From Umezawaea sp049997955 (GTDB lineage Bacteria; Actinomycetota; Actinomycetes; Mycobacteriales; Pseudonocardiaceae), in contig JAEBDY010000010.1 of the NCBI GenBank assembly GCA_049997955.1, positions 248,001-312,000 on the forward strand: a stretch of DNA of 64,000 nucleotides, written 5' to 3'. How positions within the stretch are numbered: position 1 is the first letter of the stretch; the number at the start of each line of letters is the position of its first letter. Position numbers and translations under genes: made by a program. Positions 9,772-17,976 of the stretch are shown here, piece after piece. The notes under the pieces were generated by a model. That model saw only the letters and a program-made list of their open reading frames with translations. It was not told the DNA's origin and made no database searches.

Positions 9772-10826
9772 TTATCCGAGCAGCAGGGCCGCAGGGTTCG
9801 CCCCCGTGTGCAACGACTCGTCCCGGCCGGTCGAGAACGACAGGTGGACGGGGTCCAGGGAGCGCAGGAACTCGACGGGGTCGAACAGCTCCCCCGCCGT
9901 GATCGTTCCGGTGGGTCGCCGGTCGAGCAGGCGGGCGACGGCACCTGCCGCCAGAGGTGCGCTGATCGCGTAGATGTCCCGGCCGGACGCGCTCGCGCGG
10001 CGGCGTTCCCCGCCGCGGGTGGCGACCACGTCGACCCGGAAGGTCTGCGCTGAACGGCCCAGCGCGTCGGCCGGAACCGGTGGCGGCGACGCCGGGTCGC
10101 CGAGTTCCGCGAGCGGCTCGGCGTTCACGTGCACGCCGATCCGCGGGGTCCGCAGGTGGTAGGAGATGGTCACCTGGTCGGCCGTCGGCAGTTCGGTGAG
10201 GCGCTGCTCGCCGAACGGGGCGGGGAACCGCCAGGTGATGGCGCCGGGGTTGTCGGGCGCCGGGACGAACCGGCCGTCGGTGAACACCACGTGCCTGCCG
10301 GAGTTGCGGGCGATGGTGCGGCGGGTGCCGTCGGTGGGCAGCCAGCTGTCCAGGGCGATGGCGATCTGGATGTCGTCGACCGCGGGCCAGTCGCCGACGG
10401 CGGCGGTGGCCAGCAGGTCGCCGAGCCCGCCGTAGAACGCCATCGACGGCGCCACCGCGACACCGGCCCGCCGCGCCGGTTCGTCGTAGCGCGCCAGAAC
10501 GTCCATGGTCACCGCCTGTTCGGCGGCGATGTCGACGTAGTGGGCCCCGCGCGGATCGCCGCCTCGATCACGGGCGCCGCCGTGTCGGCGAACGGGCCCG
10601 CGCAGTTGACCACCGCCGCCACCCCGGCGAACGCCCGGTCCAAGGAGGCCGGGTCGTCGGCCGACGCCACGCGCGGGGGCGGGTCGGTGCCGACCGCCGC
10701 CAACCGGTCGCGGTCCCGTCCGACGGGGATCGGGTCCAGACCGAGTTCGCGCAGCCTGGCCAGGACGAACTTCGCGGTGTGCCCGTAGGCGCCCATGACC
10801 GCCACTGAGGTGTTCGATGTGCTCAC
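9772..10826 (-). pseudogene. Saccharopine-dehydrogenase-like oxidoreductase, broken by a one-base deletion
   Basis: The start is GTG 10826. The N-terminal part has a Rossmann motif (VAVMGAYGHTAKFVLARL) and the NCAGPFADTAAPVIEAAI segment typical of saccharopine-dehydrogenase-like / trans-acting enoyl reductase proteins. At 10542-10549 (GCGGGGCCCAC on the coding strand) the frame is lost. Adding one G restores AIRAGAHYVDIAAEQAVTMD and joins it to the second half, which runs to the stop at 9772, about 351 aa in all. Both halves keep normal actinobacterial codon use, so the lesion is recent or is a sequence error. It is divergent from the GlxA regulator, which probably controls it. The substrate is unknown. 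Confidence 0.75.
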
Positions 10827-10849
10827 GTTCTCATGATCACGGCCACCGC

Positions 10850-10865
10850 CCACTCGAACGAGTGG
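10850..10865. promoter_or_regulatory. Operator-like palindrome in the divergent GlxA promoter region
   Basis: CCACTCG-AA-CGAGTGG has two perfect 7-bp arms around a 2-bp centre. It lies midway in the 70-bp gap between the dehydrogenase-like gene and the GlxA regulator, so it is a plausible binding site for that regulator. Confidence 0.45.
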
Positions 10866-10896
10866 CTGATCCGACAACATCCGTACACTTTCGGAC

Positions 10897-11841
10897 ATGC
10901 GATCCGTGGTGCTGGCGCTCTTCGAGGGAGCCATGCTGTTCGAGACCGCCACGGCGATCGAGGTGTTCGGCGTGGACCGCGGCGACATCGCGGGGCCGTG
11001 GTACGACTTCACAGTCTGCGGCCCGCAGGCGGCCCGCTTGGGCGAGGTGGCCCGCGTCGCCAGCGCCGACACGTTCGACGCGGTGCTCGACGCCCACACC
11101 ATCGTCGTCCCGTCGTACCACGACATCGACGAACCGCCGCCCGCCGACATCGTGGCCGCGCTGCGCTCGGCGCACGCGAACGGCGCGCGGATCATGTCGC
11201 TGTGCACCGGGGCGTTCGTGCTCGCCGCCGCGGGCCTGCTCGACGGCAAGCGCGTGACGACCCACTGGGCGCACGCCGAGCAGCTCGCCCGCCGCTACCC
11301 GGAGGTCGTGGTGGACGCGGACGTCCTCTACGTCGACGACGACCCGATCCTCACCTCCGCGGGCAAGGCCGCGTGCATGGACCTCTGCCTGCACGTCGTC
11401 CGCACCGACTACGGCGCGGCCGCCGCCAACACCCTCGCCAGACGGCTCGTCGTGCCGCCGCACCGGGCGGGCGGGCAGGCCCAGTTCATCAACACGCCCG
11501 CGCCGGTCGACGGCAGCCACCTCCAGGACCTGATGCGGTGGGCCACCGAGCACCTGCACGAACCGCTGACCGTGAGCGACATGGCCGAACGGGCCAACAC
11601 GACCACCCGCACCCTCGTCCGGCACTTCATCGCCACCACCGGCACGACACCGCTGCGGTGGCTGCACAACCAGCGCGTGCACCTCGCCCAGGAACTGCTG
11701 GAGACGACCGACGCGGGCGTCGACGCGATCGCCGAGCGCACCGGGATGGGCACCGCCGCGACCTTGCGCAGGCACTTCAACCGGACCGTCGGCGTCGCGC
11801 CGGACACCTACCGGCGGACGTTCCAGGGCAGGCGGCCGTAG
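10897..11841 (+). CDS. GlxA-family AraC-type transcriptional regulator with DJ-1/PfpI domain
   Basis: The protein has 314 aa. Residues 1-180 form a DJ-1/PfpI-like domain with the elbow SLCTGAF (Cys103), which binds ligand or is vestigial in this family. Residues about 205-312 are an AraC/XylS double helix-turn-helix (LTVSDMAERANTTTRTLVRHF and AIAERTGMGTAATLRRHF). GlxA-type regulators usually control neighbouring oxidoreductases or amidases. The divergent partner here is the frameshifted dehydrogenase, with a palindrome between them. The gene is convergent with the ferredoxin-type reductase, separated by 22 bp. Confidence 0.93.
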   Translation: MRSVVLALFEGAMLFETATAIEVFGVDRGDIAGPWYDFTVCGPQAARLGEVARVASADTFDAVLDAHTIVVPSYHDIDEPPPADIVAALRSAHANGARIMSLCTGAFVLAAAGLLDGKRVTTHWAHAEQLARRYPEVVVDADVLYVDDDPILTSAGKAACMDLCLHVVRTDYGAAAANTLARRLVVPPHRAGGQAQFINTPAPVDGSHLQDLMRWATEHLHEPLTVSDMAERANTTTRTLVRHFIATTGTTPLRWLHNQRVHLAQELLETTDAGVDAIAERTGMGTAATLRRHFNRTVGVAPDTYRRTFQGRRP

Positions 11842-11863
11842 CGCGATCCTCCGTGGACGGCGG

Positions 11864-12787
11864 TCAGAGGTCCAGCACCAGTCGCCCGGTCGACCTCGAC
11901 ACGCACACCATCAGCACGTCGCCCACCTGGCGCTCCTCCTCGGTCAGCACGGTGTCGCGGTGTTCCGGCACCCCTGCCAGCACACCGGTCTCGCAGGTTC
12001 CGCACGTCCCCTCGCGGCAGGACCAGAGCACCGGAACGCCCGCTTCCTCCAGGACGTCGAGCACCGAGCGGTCCGCGGGCACGGGCAGGGTGCGGCCGCT
12101 GGCCGCCAGTTCCACCTCGAACGCGCCCGCCTCCGCCGCGGGGAGCGCCGAGAACCGCTCCACGTGCAGCGACGGCCCGGCGCGGTGGGACTCCACGGCG
12201 GCGAGCAGCCCCTCCGGGCCGCAGCAGTACACCGCGGTGCCGGGCGCGGCGAAGTCCGGCTCGGCGAACAGCGCGGCGAGGTCGGGCAGGCCCACCCGGT
12301 CCCGCGGGTGCAGCGCGACCCGGTCGCCGAGGGCCAGCAGCTCGTCGTGGAACGCCATGGTCGACCGGCTGCGACCGCCGTAGACGAGCCGCCACGGCGT
12401 TCCGTCCGCGATCGCGCGGCGGACCATCGGCAGGATCGGCGTGATGCCGATGCCGCCCGCGACGAACAGGTAGCGGGCGGCGGGCACGAGCGGGAAGTGG
12501 TTGCGCGGTCCGACGACCCGCACCGCCGCTCCGACCGCCAGGGCGTGCGCCCGCCGCGACCCGCCTCGTCCGCCTTCCTCGCGCTGCACGGCGATCTGCC
12601 ACGTCGTGCGGTCAGCGGGGTCGGAGCAGAGCGAGTACTGGCGCACCAGGTCGTCCAGGACCACGTCCACGTGCGCGCCCGGTTCCCACGCGGGCAGGTC
12701 GCCGCCGTCGACGCGCCTGAGGGACAGCCGCACGACGCCGTCCGCGACGAGGTGCCGGTCCACCAGCACCAGGTCCAGTCCCACCAC
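11864..12787 (-). CDS. VanB-type oxidoreductase (PDR family: FMN/NAD reductase with 2Fe-2S domain)
   Basis: The protein has 307 aa. The start is GTG 12787, which shares one base with the TAG stop of the small upstream gene (GTG 12784 is the alternative). The order is a flavin-binding barrel (RQYSLCSDPADR), an NAD-binding region (LFVAGGIGITPILPM, VYCCGPEGLL), and a C-terminal plant-type ferredoxin with CREGTCGTCETG plus a later VCVSRS cysteine. This is the architecture of the reductase partner of phthalate- and vanillate-type Rieske oxygenases. It would pass electrons from NAD(P)H to the oxygenase encoded upstream in the same operon. Confidence 0.93.
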   Translation of the reverse strand: MVGLDLVLVDRHLVADGVVRLSLRRVDGGDLPAWEPGAHVDVVLDDLVRQYSLCSDPADRTTWQIAVQREEGGRGGSRRAHALAVGAAVRVVGPRNHFPLVPAARYLFVAGGIGITPILPMVRRAIADGTPWRLVYGGRSRSTMAFHDELLALGDRVALHPRDRVGLPDLAALFAEPDFAAPGTAVYCCGPEGLLAAVESHRAGPSLHVERFSALPAAEAGAFEVELAASGRTLPVPADRSVLDVLEEAGVPVLWSCREGTCGTCETGVLAGVPEHRDTVLTEEERQVGDVLMVCVSRSTGRLVLDL

Positions 12788-12966
12788 TACGACACCCCCG
12801 CCGCGGCGGGCACCGGCTCGGGTGCGGCGGCGGGCTCGTGGCCCACCGGGTGGGCGAGCAGCCAGTCCCACAGCGGAACCGGGTCCTCGAAGTCGCGCGC
12901 GGCCGAGCAGTGGCACACCGCGCGCAGCCGGTCCGACCCCGGCACCCAGTGCACGCGGTACCTCAC
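12787..12966 (-). CDS. Small 59-aa protein between oxygenase and reductase
   Basis: I do not recognise this family. GTG 12966 overlaps the oxygenase stop as GTGA, and the TAG stop shares one base with the reductase start, so all three genes are translationally coupled. The product begins VRYRVHWVPGSDRLRAVCHC and continues with an acidic and Trp-rich stretch (PLWDWLLAHPVGHEP) and a Pro/Ala tail. The CHC motif could bind metal. A role as a small accessory or stability subunit of the Rieske system is inferred from position only. It was probably missed by size cut-offs in related genomes. Confidence 0.68.
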   Translation of the reverse strand: MRYRVHWVPGSDRLRAVCHCSAARDFEDPVPLWDWLLAHPVGHEPAAAPEPVPAAAGVS

Positions 12967-14015
12967 GAGGTGACCTGGTGGGCCCGCGCCCCCGCGAGCC
13001 GCGCCAGGATGCGCCGCGCGGCCAGCCCGCCGGTGTCGATGTTGATCGACAGCTCCTGGTAGCCGTCCGGCTCGCTCGCGATCACCCGTTCCAGCACGTC
13101 CAGCGCCGCCACGTCCTGGAGCACGACCGTCCGGTTGCTCTCCGCGAGGAACCGCGACACCTCCTCGTCCTCCAGCGCGAAGTCCCTTGCCACGGCCCAG
13201 AAGTCGTGCGTGGTGTGCTCGGTCTCCGGCGTGATCGCGTAGACCACCTCGACGTGGAACGCATCCGGGTCGGTGCCGTCGGCGTTGGGCAGGCAGCCCA
13301 CCGGCGCGATGCGGCTGTGCAGCTTGTACAGGCACGGCGGCGTGTACTCGATGTCCTGCCAGCGGGTGATGCGCCCGGTCAGCCCGGTGGAGCGGGAGTA
13401 GAACGGCGGGCACTCCGCGTCGGCCATGCGCCTGCTGACGTGGACGACGCCCAGGTCCTCGTCCACCTCGGTCGTGATGGGGGTGCTCGCGACCTCGGGC
13501 GTGCCGATGTACCCGCCGTGCAGGTAGGTCTCGTGCGACAGGTCGAGCAGGTTGTCCACCAGGAGCCCGAACCGAGCGGCCAACGGCTCCATGCCGCTCA
13601 CCGTCGTGTAGTCCGGCGCCGTCAGCCACGGCGCGCGCGGGATCGCGGTGTCGTCCGCCAGCACCGGGTCGCCGATCCACACCCACACGAAGGAGTCCTG
13701 CTCCACCACCGGGTACGTGGTCAGCCGGGCCGTGCGCGGCACGCGGGTCTGGCCCGGCACGGCCACGCAGCGGCCGTCGGCGCCGTAGGTGAAGCCGTGG
13801 TAGCCGCAGACCACCTGGTCGTCCACCAGGCGGCTGGGCGGCTCCGACAGCGGGAAGCGGCGGTGCACGCAGCGGTCGGCCATGGCGGTGACGCGGCCGG
13901 AGGCCGTGCGCCAGAACAGGATCGACTCGCCGCAGACCGTGCGGGAGAACAACGCCGGACCGATCTCCCTGCCGTACGCGGCGACGTACCACTGGTCACG
14001 CGGGATGCTCGTCAT
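12963..14015 (-). CDS. Rieske non-haem iron oxygenase, VanA-like
   Basis: The protein has 350 aa. I chose ATG 14015 (MTSIPRDQWY) because an AGGA site sits 9 nt upstream and family members start there. The Rieske cluster ligands are C49-x-H51 and C70-x2-H73 (DRCVHRRFPLSEP, CGYHGFTYG). The C-terminal catalytic domain (DNLLDLSHETYLH) supplies the mononuclear iron site with His and Asp. Phthalate/vanillate-type enzymes hydroxylate or O-demethylate aromatic acids. The downstream VanB-type reductase fits this. Vanillate or a related methoxybenzoate is the best guess for substrate. An IclR-type palindrome lies just upstream. Confidence 0.93.
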   Translation of the reverse strand: MTSIPRDQWYVAAYGREIGPALFSRTVCGESILFWRTASGRVTAMADRCVHRRFPLSEPPSRLVDDQVVCGYHGFTYGADGRCVAVPGQTRVPRTARLTTYPVVEQDSFVWVWIGDPVLADDTAIPRAPWLTAPDYTTVSGMEPLAARFGLLVDNLLDLSHETYLHGGYIGTPEVASTPITTEVDEDLGVVHVSRRMADAECPPFYSRSTGLTGRITRWQDIEYTPPCLYKLHSRIAPVGCLPNADGTDPDAFHVEVVYAITPETEHTTHDFWAVARDFALEDEEVSRFLAESNRTVVLQDVAALDVLERVIASEPDGYQELSINIDTGGLAARRILARLAGARAHQVTS

Positions 14016-14057
14016 GCCGGGCATCCTGCGAGCAGGCCGGTGCACGGGCCAACGGGA

Positions 14058-14074
14058 CTTCCGAATGCCGGAAG
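14058..14074. promoter_or_regulatory. IclR-type operator upstream of the Rieske operon
   Basis: CTTCCG-AATGC-CGGAAG is a perfect 6-bp inverted repeat with a 5-bp spacer in the 61-bp gap between the IclR gene and the Rieske operon. A partial copy (CCTCCGAACGCCGTGG, 14835-14850) lies just before the IclR gene itself, which suggests autoregulation. Confidence 0.55.
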
Positions 14075-14076
14075 GC

Positions 14077-14823
14077 TCAGGTGAGCGCGCCGGAGATCGC
14101 GCGCGAAGCGGTGCGCAGCAACGGCACCAGCGAGTGCGGCGAAGCGGTGCCGTGCCGCACGACCAGCGACACCGCGGCGATCACCCGGCCCGTGCGGCCG
14201 TGCACCGGGGCGGCGACGGACAGCGCGTCCTCGGTGACCTGCCGGTCGCTGACGGCGAACCCGCCGGTGCGCACGTCGGCGAGCACCGCGCGCAGCAGGT
14301 CGGGATCGGTGATGGTGTGCTCGGTGAACCGGGGTATGGGTCCCGCCAGCACCTCGTCGCACACCTCGGTGGGCGCGTGGGCCAGCAGCACGAGCCCGAC
14401 GCCGGTCGCCGTGAGCCCGAACCGGCCGCCGACCCTGGTCAGCACCGGCACGGCCCCGGTGCCCGCGATCCGTTCCACGAACACCAGCTCCACCCCTTCG
14501 CGGACGGCGAGCTGCACGTTCTCGCCGGTGATCCGGGACAGGTCCTCCAGGAACGGCAGCGCCCGTTCGCGCAGGCCCTGCGACCGCGGCGCCAGCGAGC
14601 CCAGCTCCCACAGCCGCAACCCGACGCGGTAGTGGCCCGCGGCGTCGCGCTCGACCGCGCCCCAGTCGAGCAGGTCGGCGAGCAGCCGGTGCGTGGTGGA
14701 CAGCGGCAGGCCGGAGTGCCGGGCCAGGTCGCTGAGCGTCATCGTGGTGCGCCGCTCGCTGAACGCGCCGAGCAGCCTCAGCGCACGGGCCAGCACGGAC
14801 CCGGTACGGCCGCCCTGCCCCAC
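14077..14823 (-). CDS. IclR-family transcriptional regulator of the Rieske operon
   Basis: The protein has 248 aa. The N-terminal winged helix is LSDLARHSGLPLSTTHRLLADLL. The C-terminal IclR effector domain (GAF-like) includes VQLAVREGVELVFVERI and VAAPVHGRTGRVIAAVSL. IclR proteins near aromatic oxygenases usually bind the substrate and act as repressors or activators. It is co-oriented with, and directly upstream of, the oxygenase gene, with a palindromic site between them. Confidence 0.93.
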   Translation of the reverse strand: MGQGGRTGSVLARALRLLGAFSERRTTMTLSDLARHSGLPLSTTHRLLADLLDWGAVERDAAGHYRVGLRLWELGSLAPRSQGLRERALPFLEDLSRITGENVQLAVREGVELVFVERIAGTGAVPVLTRVGGRFGLTATGVGLVLLAHAPTEVCDEVLAGPIPRFTEHTITDPDLLRAVLADVRTGGFAVSDRQVTEDALSVAAPVHGRTGRVIAAVSLVVRHGTASPHSLVPLLRTASRAISGALT

Positions 14824-14853
14824 GTCGACTCCCGCCTCCGAACGCCGTGGGCC

Positions 14854-15218
14854 ATGCTAGATCGGCGCACCCCCGCGGTCACGGAACCGCCGGTGTCGCA
14901 GCGCACTTGGGCGGCACTGCACGTGCCGAAGCCGGTCATGACCCAGGCGTACCGGGTCGGTCTGGCGCGGCCATGGGAGGACTGGGCCGAGCGCCAGGTC
15001 CGACCGGACCCGGTGCTCACCGAACTGGCCGACGGCCGCAGGTCTGGTACGCCCCGGAGGAGGAAGAGGGCCCCTTCCGGCCGAGGCCGAAACCGGACGA
15101 GACCACCGTGGTCTCGCTCGAACCGGGAGCCCGCAGCGCCAATCAGCTCACCGGCCGGGACCTCGCATTGCCGACTGGTCGTCCTCACGAACTGGGCCTG
15201 GACCGGCCCGACGGCTGA
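14854..15218 (+). pseudogene. Unrecognised ORF of about 120 aa with an apparent frameshift
   Basis: I do not recognise this product. From ATG 14854 a protein-like sequence (WAALHVPKPVMTQAYRVGLA, PWEDWAERQVRPDPVLTELA) runs to about 15035-15041. It continues one frame over as WYAPEEEEGPFRPRPKPD and ends at TGA 15218. One missing base (for example CGCCAG read as CGCAG) would unite the two parts. The two segments share a plausible acidic/Trp composition. This is the only coding candidate in the 460-bp gap between the IclR gene and the SGNH hydrolase. It could be chance open frame, so confidence is low. Confidence 0.33.
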
Positions 15219-15232
15219 CGATCTCGCGGCAG

Positions 15233-15266
15233 GGGCCCCGGAACGCCGTCGGCGGTTCCGGGGCCC
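15233..15266. terminator. Bidirectional terminator hairpin
   Basis: A perfect 12-bp stem, GGGCCCCGGAAC with its complement, has a 10-nt GC-rich loop. It lies 19 bp past the stop of the minus-strand SGNH hydrolase and 15 bp past the stop of the plus-strand ORF. Confidence 0.75.
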
Positions 15267-15285
15267 TGGTCGTGCACGGGTGTGG

Positions 15286-17049
15286 TCAGCTTCCGGCGGG
15301 GCGTGGTGCCACGACGCAGTTCGACCGGTCCGACTCGGCGGCCCCGTTGACCGCCGTCACGCAGAACTCGTAGTTCCAGGCACCGGGGAACAGGTAGGCG
15401 ACGCCGTGGCTGGTGGCGTCGACGACGTTCTCGTCCGCGGTGGACGGGCCGCCGTTGTTGGTGTTGCGCACCCAGACCCGGTACCCGGCCGCGCCGCTCG
15501 CTCCATTCCAGCTCAACTGGACGGTGGTGGCGTCGGTGGAGGTGACCCGCAGCCCGGTCGGCGGCGGAGGGGTTCCGGCGCCGACCATGACCGGACGGGC
15601 ACCCGCGGGAATGCCGCCGCCCGCGGCGTTCCAGGTCGCGACCGCGATGCTGTAGCGGTGGCCGGGCACCAGCCCGTCGATGTGCGCCGACGTGCCCTTG
15701 ACCGCCGTGCCACCGATCCACGCGCCGGGTGTGTCCTTGTCCAGGGTGATGATCTGGTAGCGGTCGATCGTCGAGGTGTGGTCGCCGGTCGGCTCGCTCC
15801 ACGTGACGTCGACCCCCGTCGCGGTGGCGCGGGTGACGATCTCGCTCGGTCCGCGCGCGGTCTGCGGACGGGCGACCGCGCCGACGATTGCGGACCACTC
15901 CGACCTGACGTCGTCACCGTTCTCCGTGCGGACCTGGTACTCCCACTCCTGGCCGTCGACGGTCCACGCGGTGTCGTGGCGGTTCGCCCCCACCCTCGAC
16001 TCGCCCCAGGTCGCGGCACCCTTCTGCCGACTCCGGACCGTGTAGCCGTAAGCGCCGTACACGGCGTCCCAGGTGACCGTGATGCCACCGGGGGTGGAGC
16101 TGGCGACGACGTCGTTGGGCACCGGGGTCGGCCGGGCGGGGATCACGGCGGGAACGGCGGGAACCGCGGAGCCGAGCCCGTAGCTGTGGTGCAGCGTGCG
16201 CTCGAAGGCCTGGGCGATCCTGTACTCGCCCGTCGCGTTGGGGTGCAGGCCGTCGTAGCCGTCCGGGCAGCCGTCGAGTTCGCAAGCGTAGTTGCCGCGC
16301 CAGTCGACCAGCGCCACCGGGGAGGAGCCGGTGCTCCACGACGGGATCGCGGCGGCCAGCATCCCGTTGTAGGCGTCGGTGTTGCGCGGCAGGTCCTCGC
16401 GGCCGCCCATCCTGGTGCGCTGGGGAACGTTGGCCAACGCGAACCTGAGGTCCGGCTTGGCGGCGCGGGCCTGCTCCACGAGCGTCCTCATGCTGTCGAG
16501 CGTGCCCTCGGGGCCGCTGACGAACCAGCCGAGGTCGTTGAACCCGAGTCCCACCAGCAGGTAGTCCGGCTGGTGGAGCGCCACCTGGTCGCGGATCAGG
16601 GTCTTGTCCTGCGCCACCTGGCGCCCCCAGACCGCGAAGTGGTCGCTGTCGAACGCCTCGGCACCCGCGGCGTACCCGCCCGAGGTGCGGAGCGCGCCCG
16701 GCGGGGCCGGATCGGCTCCCTGCAAGGGCGGCGGGGACGGGGCCGCGGCCAGGGCGGGTTCGTGGGTGCCGCCGTAGGGGCCGACGAAGTCGACGGCGAC
16801 GCCCTCGCTCCTGAACCACTCCCACAGGCGGTAGCGCCAGGTCCAATCACCCTCGGCGCCGTGGGACATCGAATCCCCCACCACCATGACCTTGAGCGGC
16901 CCACCGTCCTGGTCGGCGCGCAGGGGAACCGGGCCGGCACCGGCTTCGGCTCGCGCCTCGACAGAGCCGACCACCGCCAGTGCCACCGACAAGACGAGCG
17001 AAACGGCGCTCTTGCGCCATCGACGACGAGTTCGCAGGGCGTATGGCAT
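15286..17049 (-). CDS. Secreted SGNH/GDSL hydrolase with fibronectin type III domains
   Basis: The protein has 587 aa. It has a Sec signal peptide (RRRWRKSAVSLVLSVALAVV, cleavage near ARA-EA). The catalytic SGNH domain, about residues 45-270, has block I VVGDSMSHG, a GLGFNDLG block and the C-terminal DGLHPNATGEYR, which give the Ser, Asn and Asp/His residues. Two to three fibronectin type III modules follow (VPNDVVASSTPGGITVTWDA, GPSEIVTRATATGVDVTWSE, PPTGLRVTSTDATTVQLSWN). It is probably an extracellular carbohydrate esterase or lipase. Its substrate is not predictable. Confidence 0.9.
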   Translation of the reverse strand: MPYALRTRRRWRKSAVSLVLSVALAVVGSVEARAEAGAGPVPLRADQDGGPLKVMVVGDSMSHGAEGDWTWRYRLWEWFRSEGVAVDFVGPYGGTHEPALAAAPSPPPLQGADPAPPGALRTSGGYAAGAEAFDSDHFAVWGRQVAQDKTLIRDQVALHQPDYLLVGLGFNDLGWFVSGPEGTLDSMRTLVEQARAAKPDLRFALANVPQRTRMGGREDLPRNTDAYNGMLAAAIPSWSTGSSPVALVDWRGNYACELDGCPDGYDGLHPNATGEYRIAQAFERTLHHSYGLGSAVPAVPAVIPARPTPVPNDVVASSTPGGITVTWDAVYGAYGYTVRSRQKGAATWGESRVGANRHDTAWTVDGQEWEYQVRTENGDDVRSEWSAIVGAVARPQTARGPSEIVTRATATGVDVTWSEPTGDHTSTIDRYQIITLDKDTPGAWIGGTAVKGTSAHIDGLVPGHRYSIAVATWNAAGGGIPAGARPVMVGAGTPPPPTGLRVTSTDATTVQLSWNGASGAAGYRVWVRNTNNGGPSTADENVVDATSHGVAYLFPGAWNYEFCVTAVNGAAESDRSNCVVAPRPAGS

Positions 17050-17304
17050 GGAGGTCTTCCTTCCGTCCGATCACGGGGACCACGGCCGGGACCGGAAGTG
17101 CTTGTCCACCAGGGCGATGTCGATCATCAACGCCGCGATCATGGCGGAAGGCCGGATGACTCCACAAGGGATGGACGACGGCCGGAGGGAGTTCCCAAAC
17201 GAGACGAACCACCCCTACTTCACAGGAAAAGACTGGTTCTCCAGTGTCCTCTGTGGAGCATTGTGCGGAGAACGCTCTGGGGGACTTGACCGCGATCAGG
17301 GGTC
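17050..17304. other. Intergenic region upstream of the SGNH hydrolase
   Basis: This 255-bp stretch separates the response-regulator stop from the SGNH start. It must hold the SGNH promoter, but I see no convincing -10/-35 pair. It is less GC-rich than its surroundings. A weak LacI-like half site (GAGAACGCTC, near 17268) is present. No coding potential was seen. Confidence 0.4.
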
Positions 17305-17976
17305 CTAGGGGTGGTCGCGTTCGCCTGGGCGCACGACACCGCGTTCGTAGGCGAGCACGACCGCTTGGACGCGGTCGCGACAGCCCAGCTTCGCCAGCAG
17401 GTTGCCCACGTGCGTCTTGACCGTCGACGAGCTGACCACCAGCTCGGCGGCGATCTCGGTGTTGGACAGCCCGCACGCCACCAGGAGCCACGTCTCGTGC
17501 TCCCGCTCGGTCAGGTCCGGCAGCGGACCGGTGACCCGCGGCGGGCTCGCGCGGGCGAACTCGGCGATCAGCCTGCGCGTCACGCCGGGCGCGACCAGGC
17601 CGTCGCCCGCCGCCACCACCCGCACCGCGGTGACCAGCTCGTCCGGTTCTATGTCCTTGAGCACGAACCCGCTCGCACCCGACCGCAGCGCGGCGAAGAC
17701 GTACTCGTCCAGGTCGAACGTGGTCACCACCAGCACCGCCACCGGATCGGCGACACCCGGCCCGGCCAACCGGGCGGTCGCGGCGATCCCGTCCACGTGC
17801 GGCATCCGCACGTCCATCAGCACCACGTCCGGGCGGCAGCGCCGGGCCACGGACACCGCGGCCGCGCCGTCGGCCGCTTCGCCGACCACCTCGATGTCCG
17901 GCTCGGACTCCAGGATCGTGCGCAGCCCCGCCCGCACCACGGCCTGGTCGTCGACCACGACCACCCGGACCGTCAC
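17305..17976 (-). CDS. NarL/FixJ-type response regulator
   Basis: The protein has 223 aa. The start is GTG 17976, which overlaps the kinase stop as GTGA. The receiver domain has acidic D9-D10, phospho-acceptor Asp55 (VVLMDVRMP) and the switch/Lys region FVLKDIEPDE. A LuxR-type helix-turn-helix follows (LTEREHETWLLVACGLSNTE, SSSTVKTHVGNLLAKLGCRD). It is the cognate partner of the kinase just upstream. The targets are probably membrane/transport genes such as the co-transcribed DUF418 gene. Confidence 0.95.
   Translation of the reverse strand: MTVRVVVVDDQAVVRAGLRTILESEPDIEVVGEAADGAAAVSVARRCRPDVVLMDVRMPHVDGIAATARLAGPGVADPVAVLVVTTFDLDEYVFAALRSGASGFVLKDIEPDELVTAVRVVAAGDGLVAPGVTRRLIAEFARASPPRVTGPLPDLTEREHETWLLVACGLSNTEIAAELVVSSSTVKTHVGNLLAKLGCRDRVQAVVLAYERGVVRPGERDHP

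Noticed and set aside
9657..9902. An open frame with a protein-like start (MRYDYPQEVAKKFHRSAVQL) upstream of the beta-helix glycanase
   Set aside because: Its third codon positions are AT-rich and unlike every real gene here, and it runs into the antisense of the dehydrogenase-like gene. It is probably the AT-richer promoter region of the glycanase read as protein.
17258..17285. LacI-like half site (GAGAACGCTC) upstream of the SGNH hydrolase
   Set aside because: It is too degenerate compared with the perfect CebR box at 48877-48890 to call an operator.
13882..17289. Plus-strand frame of over 1100 codons spanning the Rieske, IclR and SGNH region
   Set aside because: It is the antisense of three well-supported genes. 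Only the short segment 14854-15040 lies in a true gap and was kept as a low-confidence candidate.
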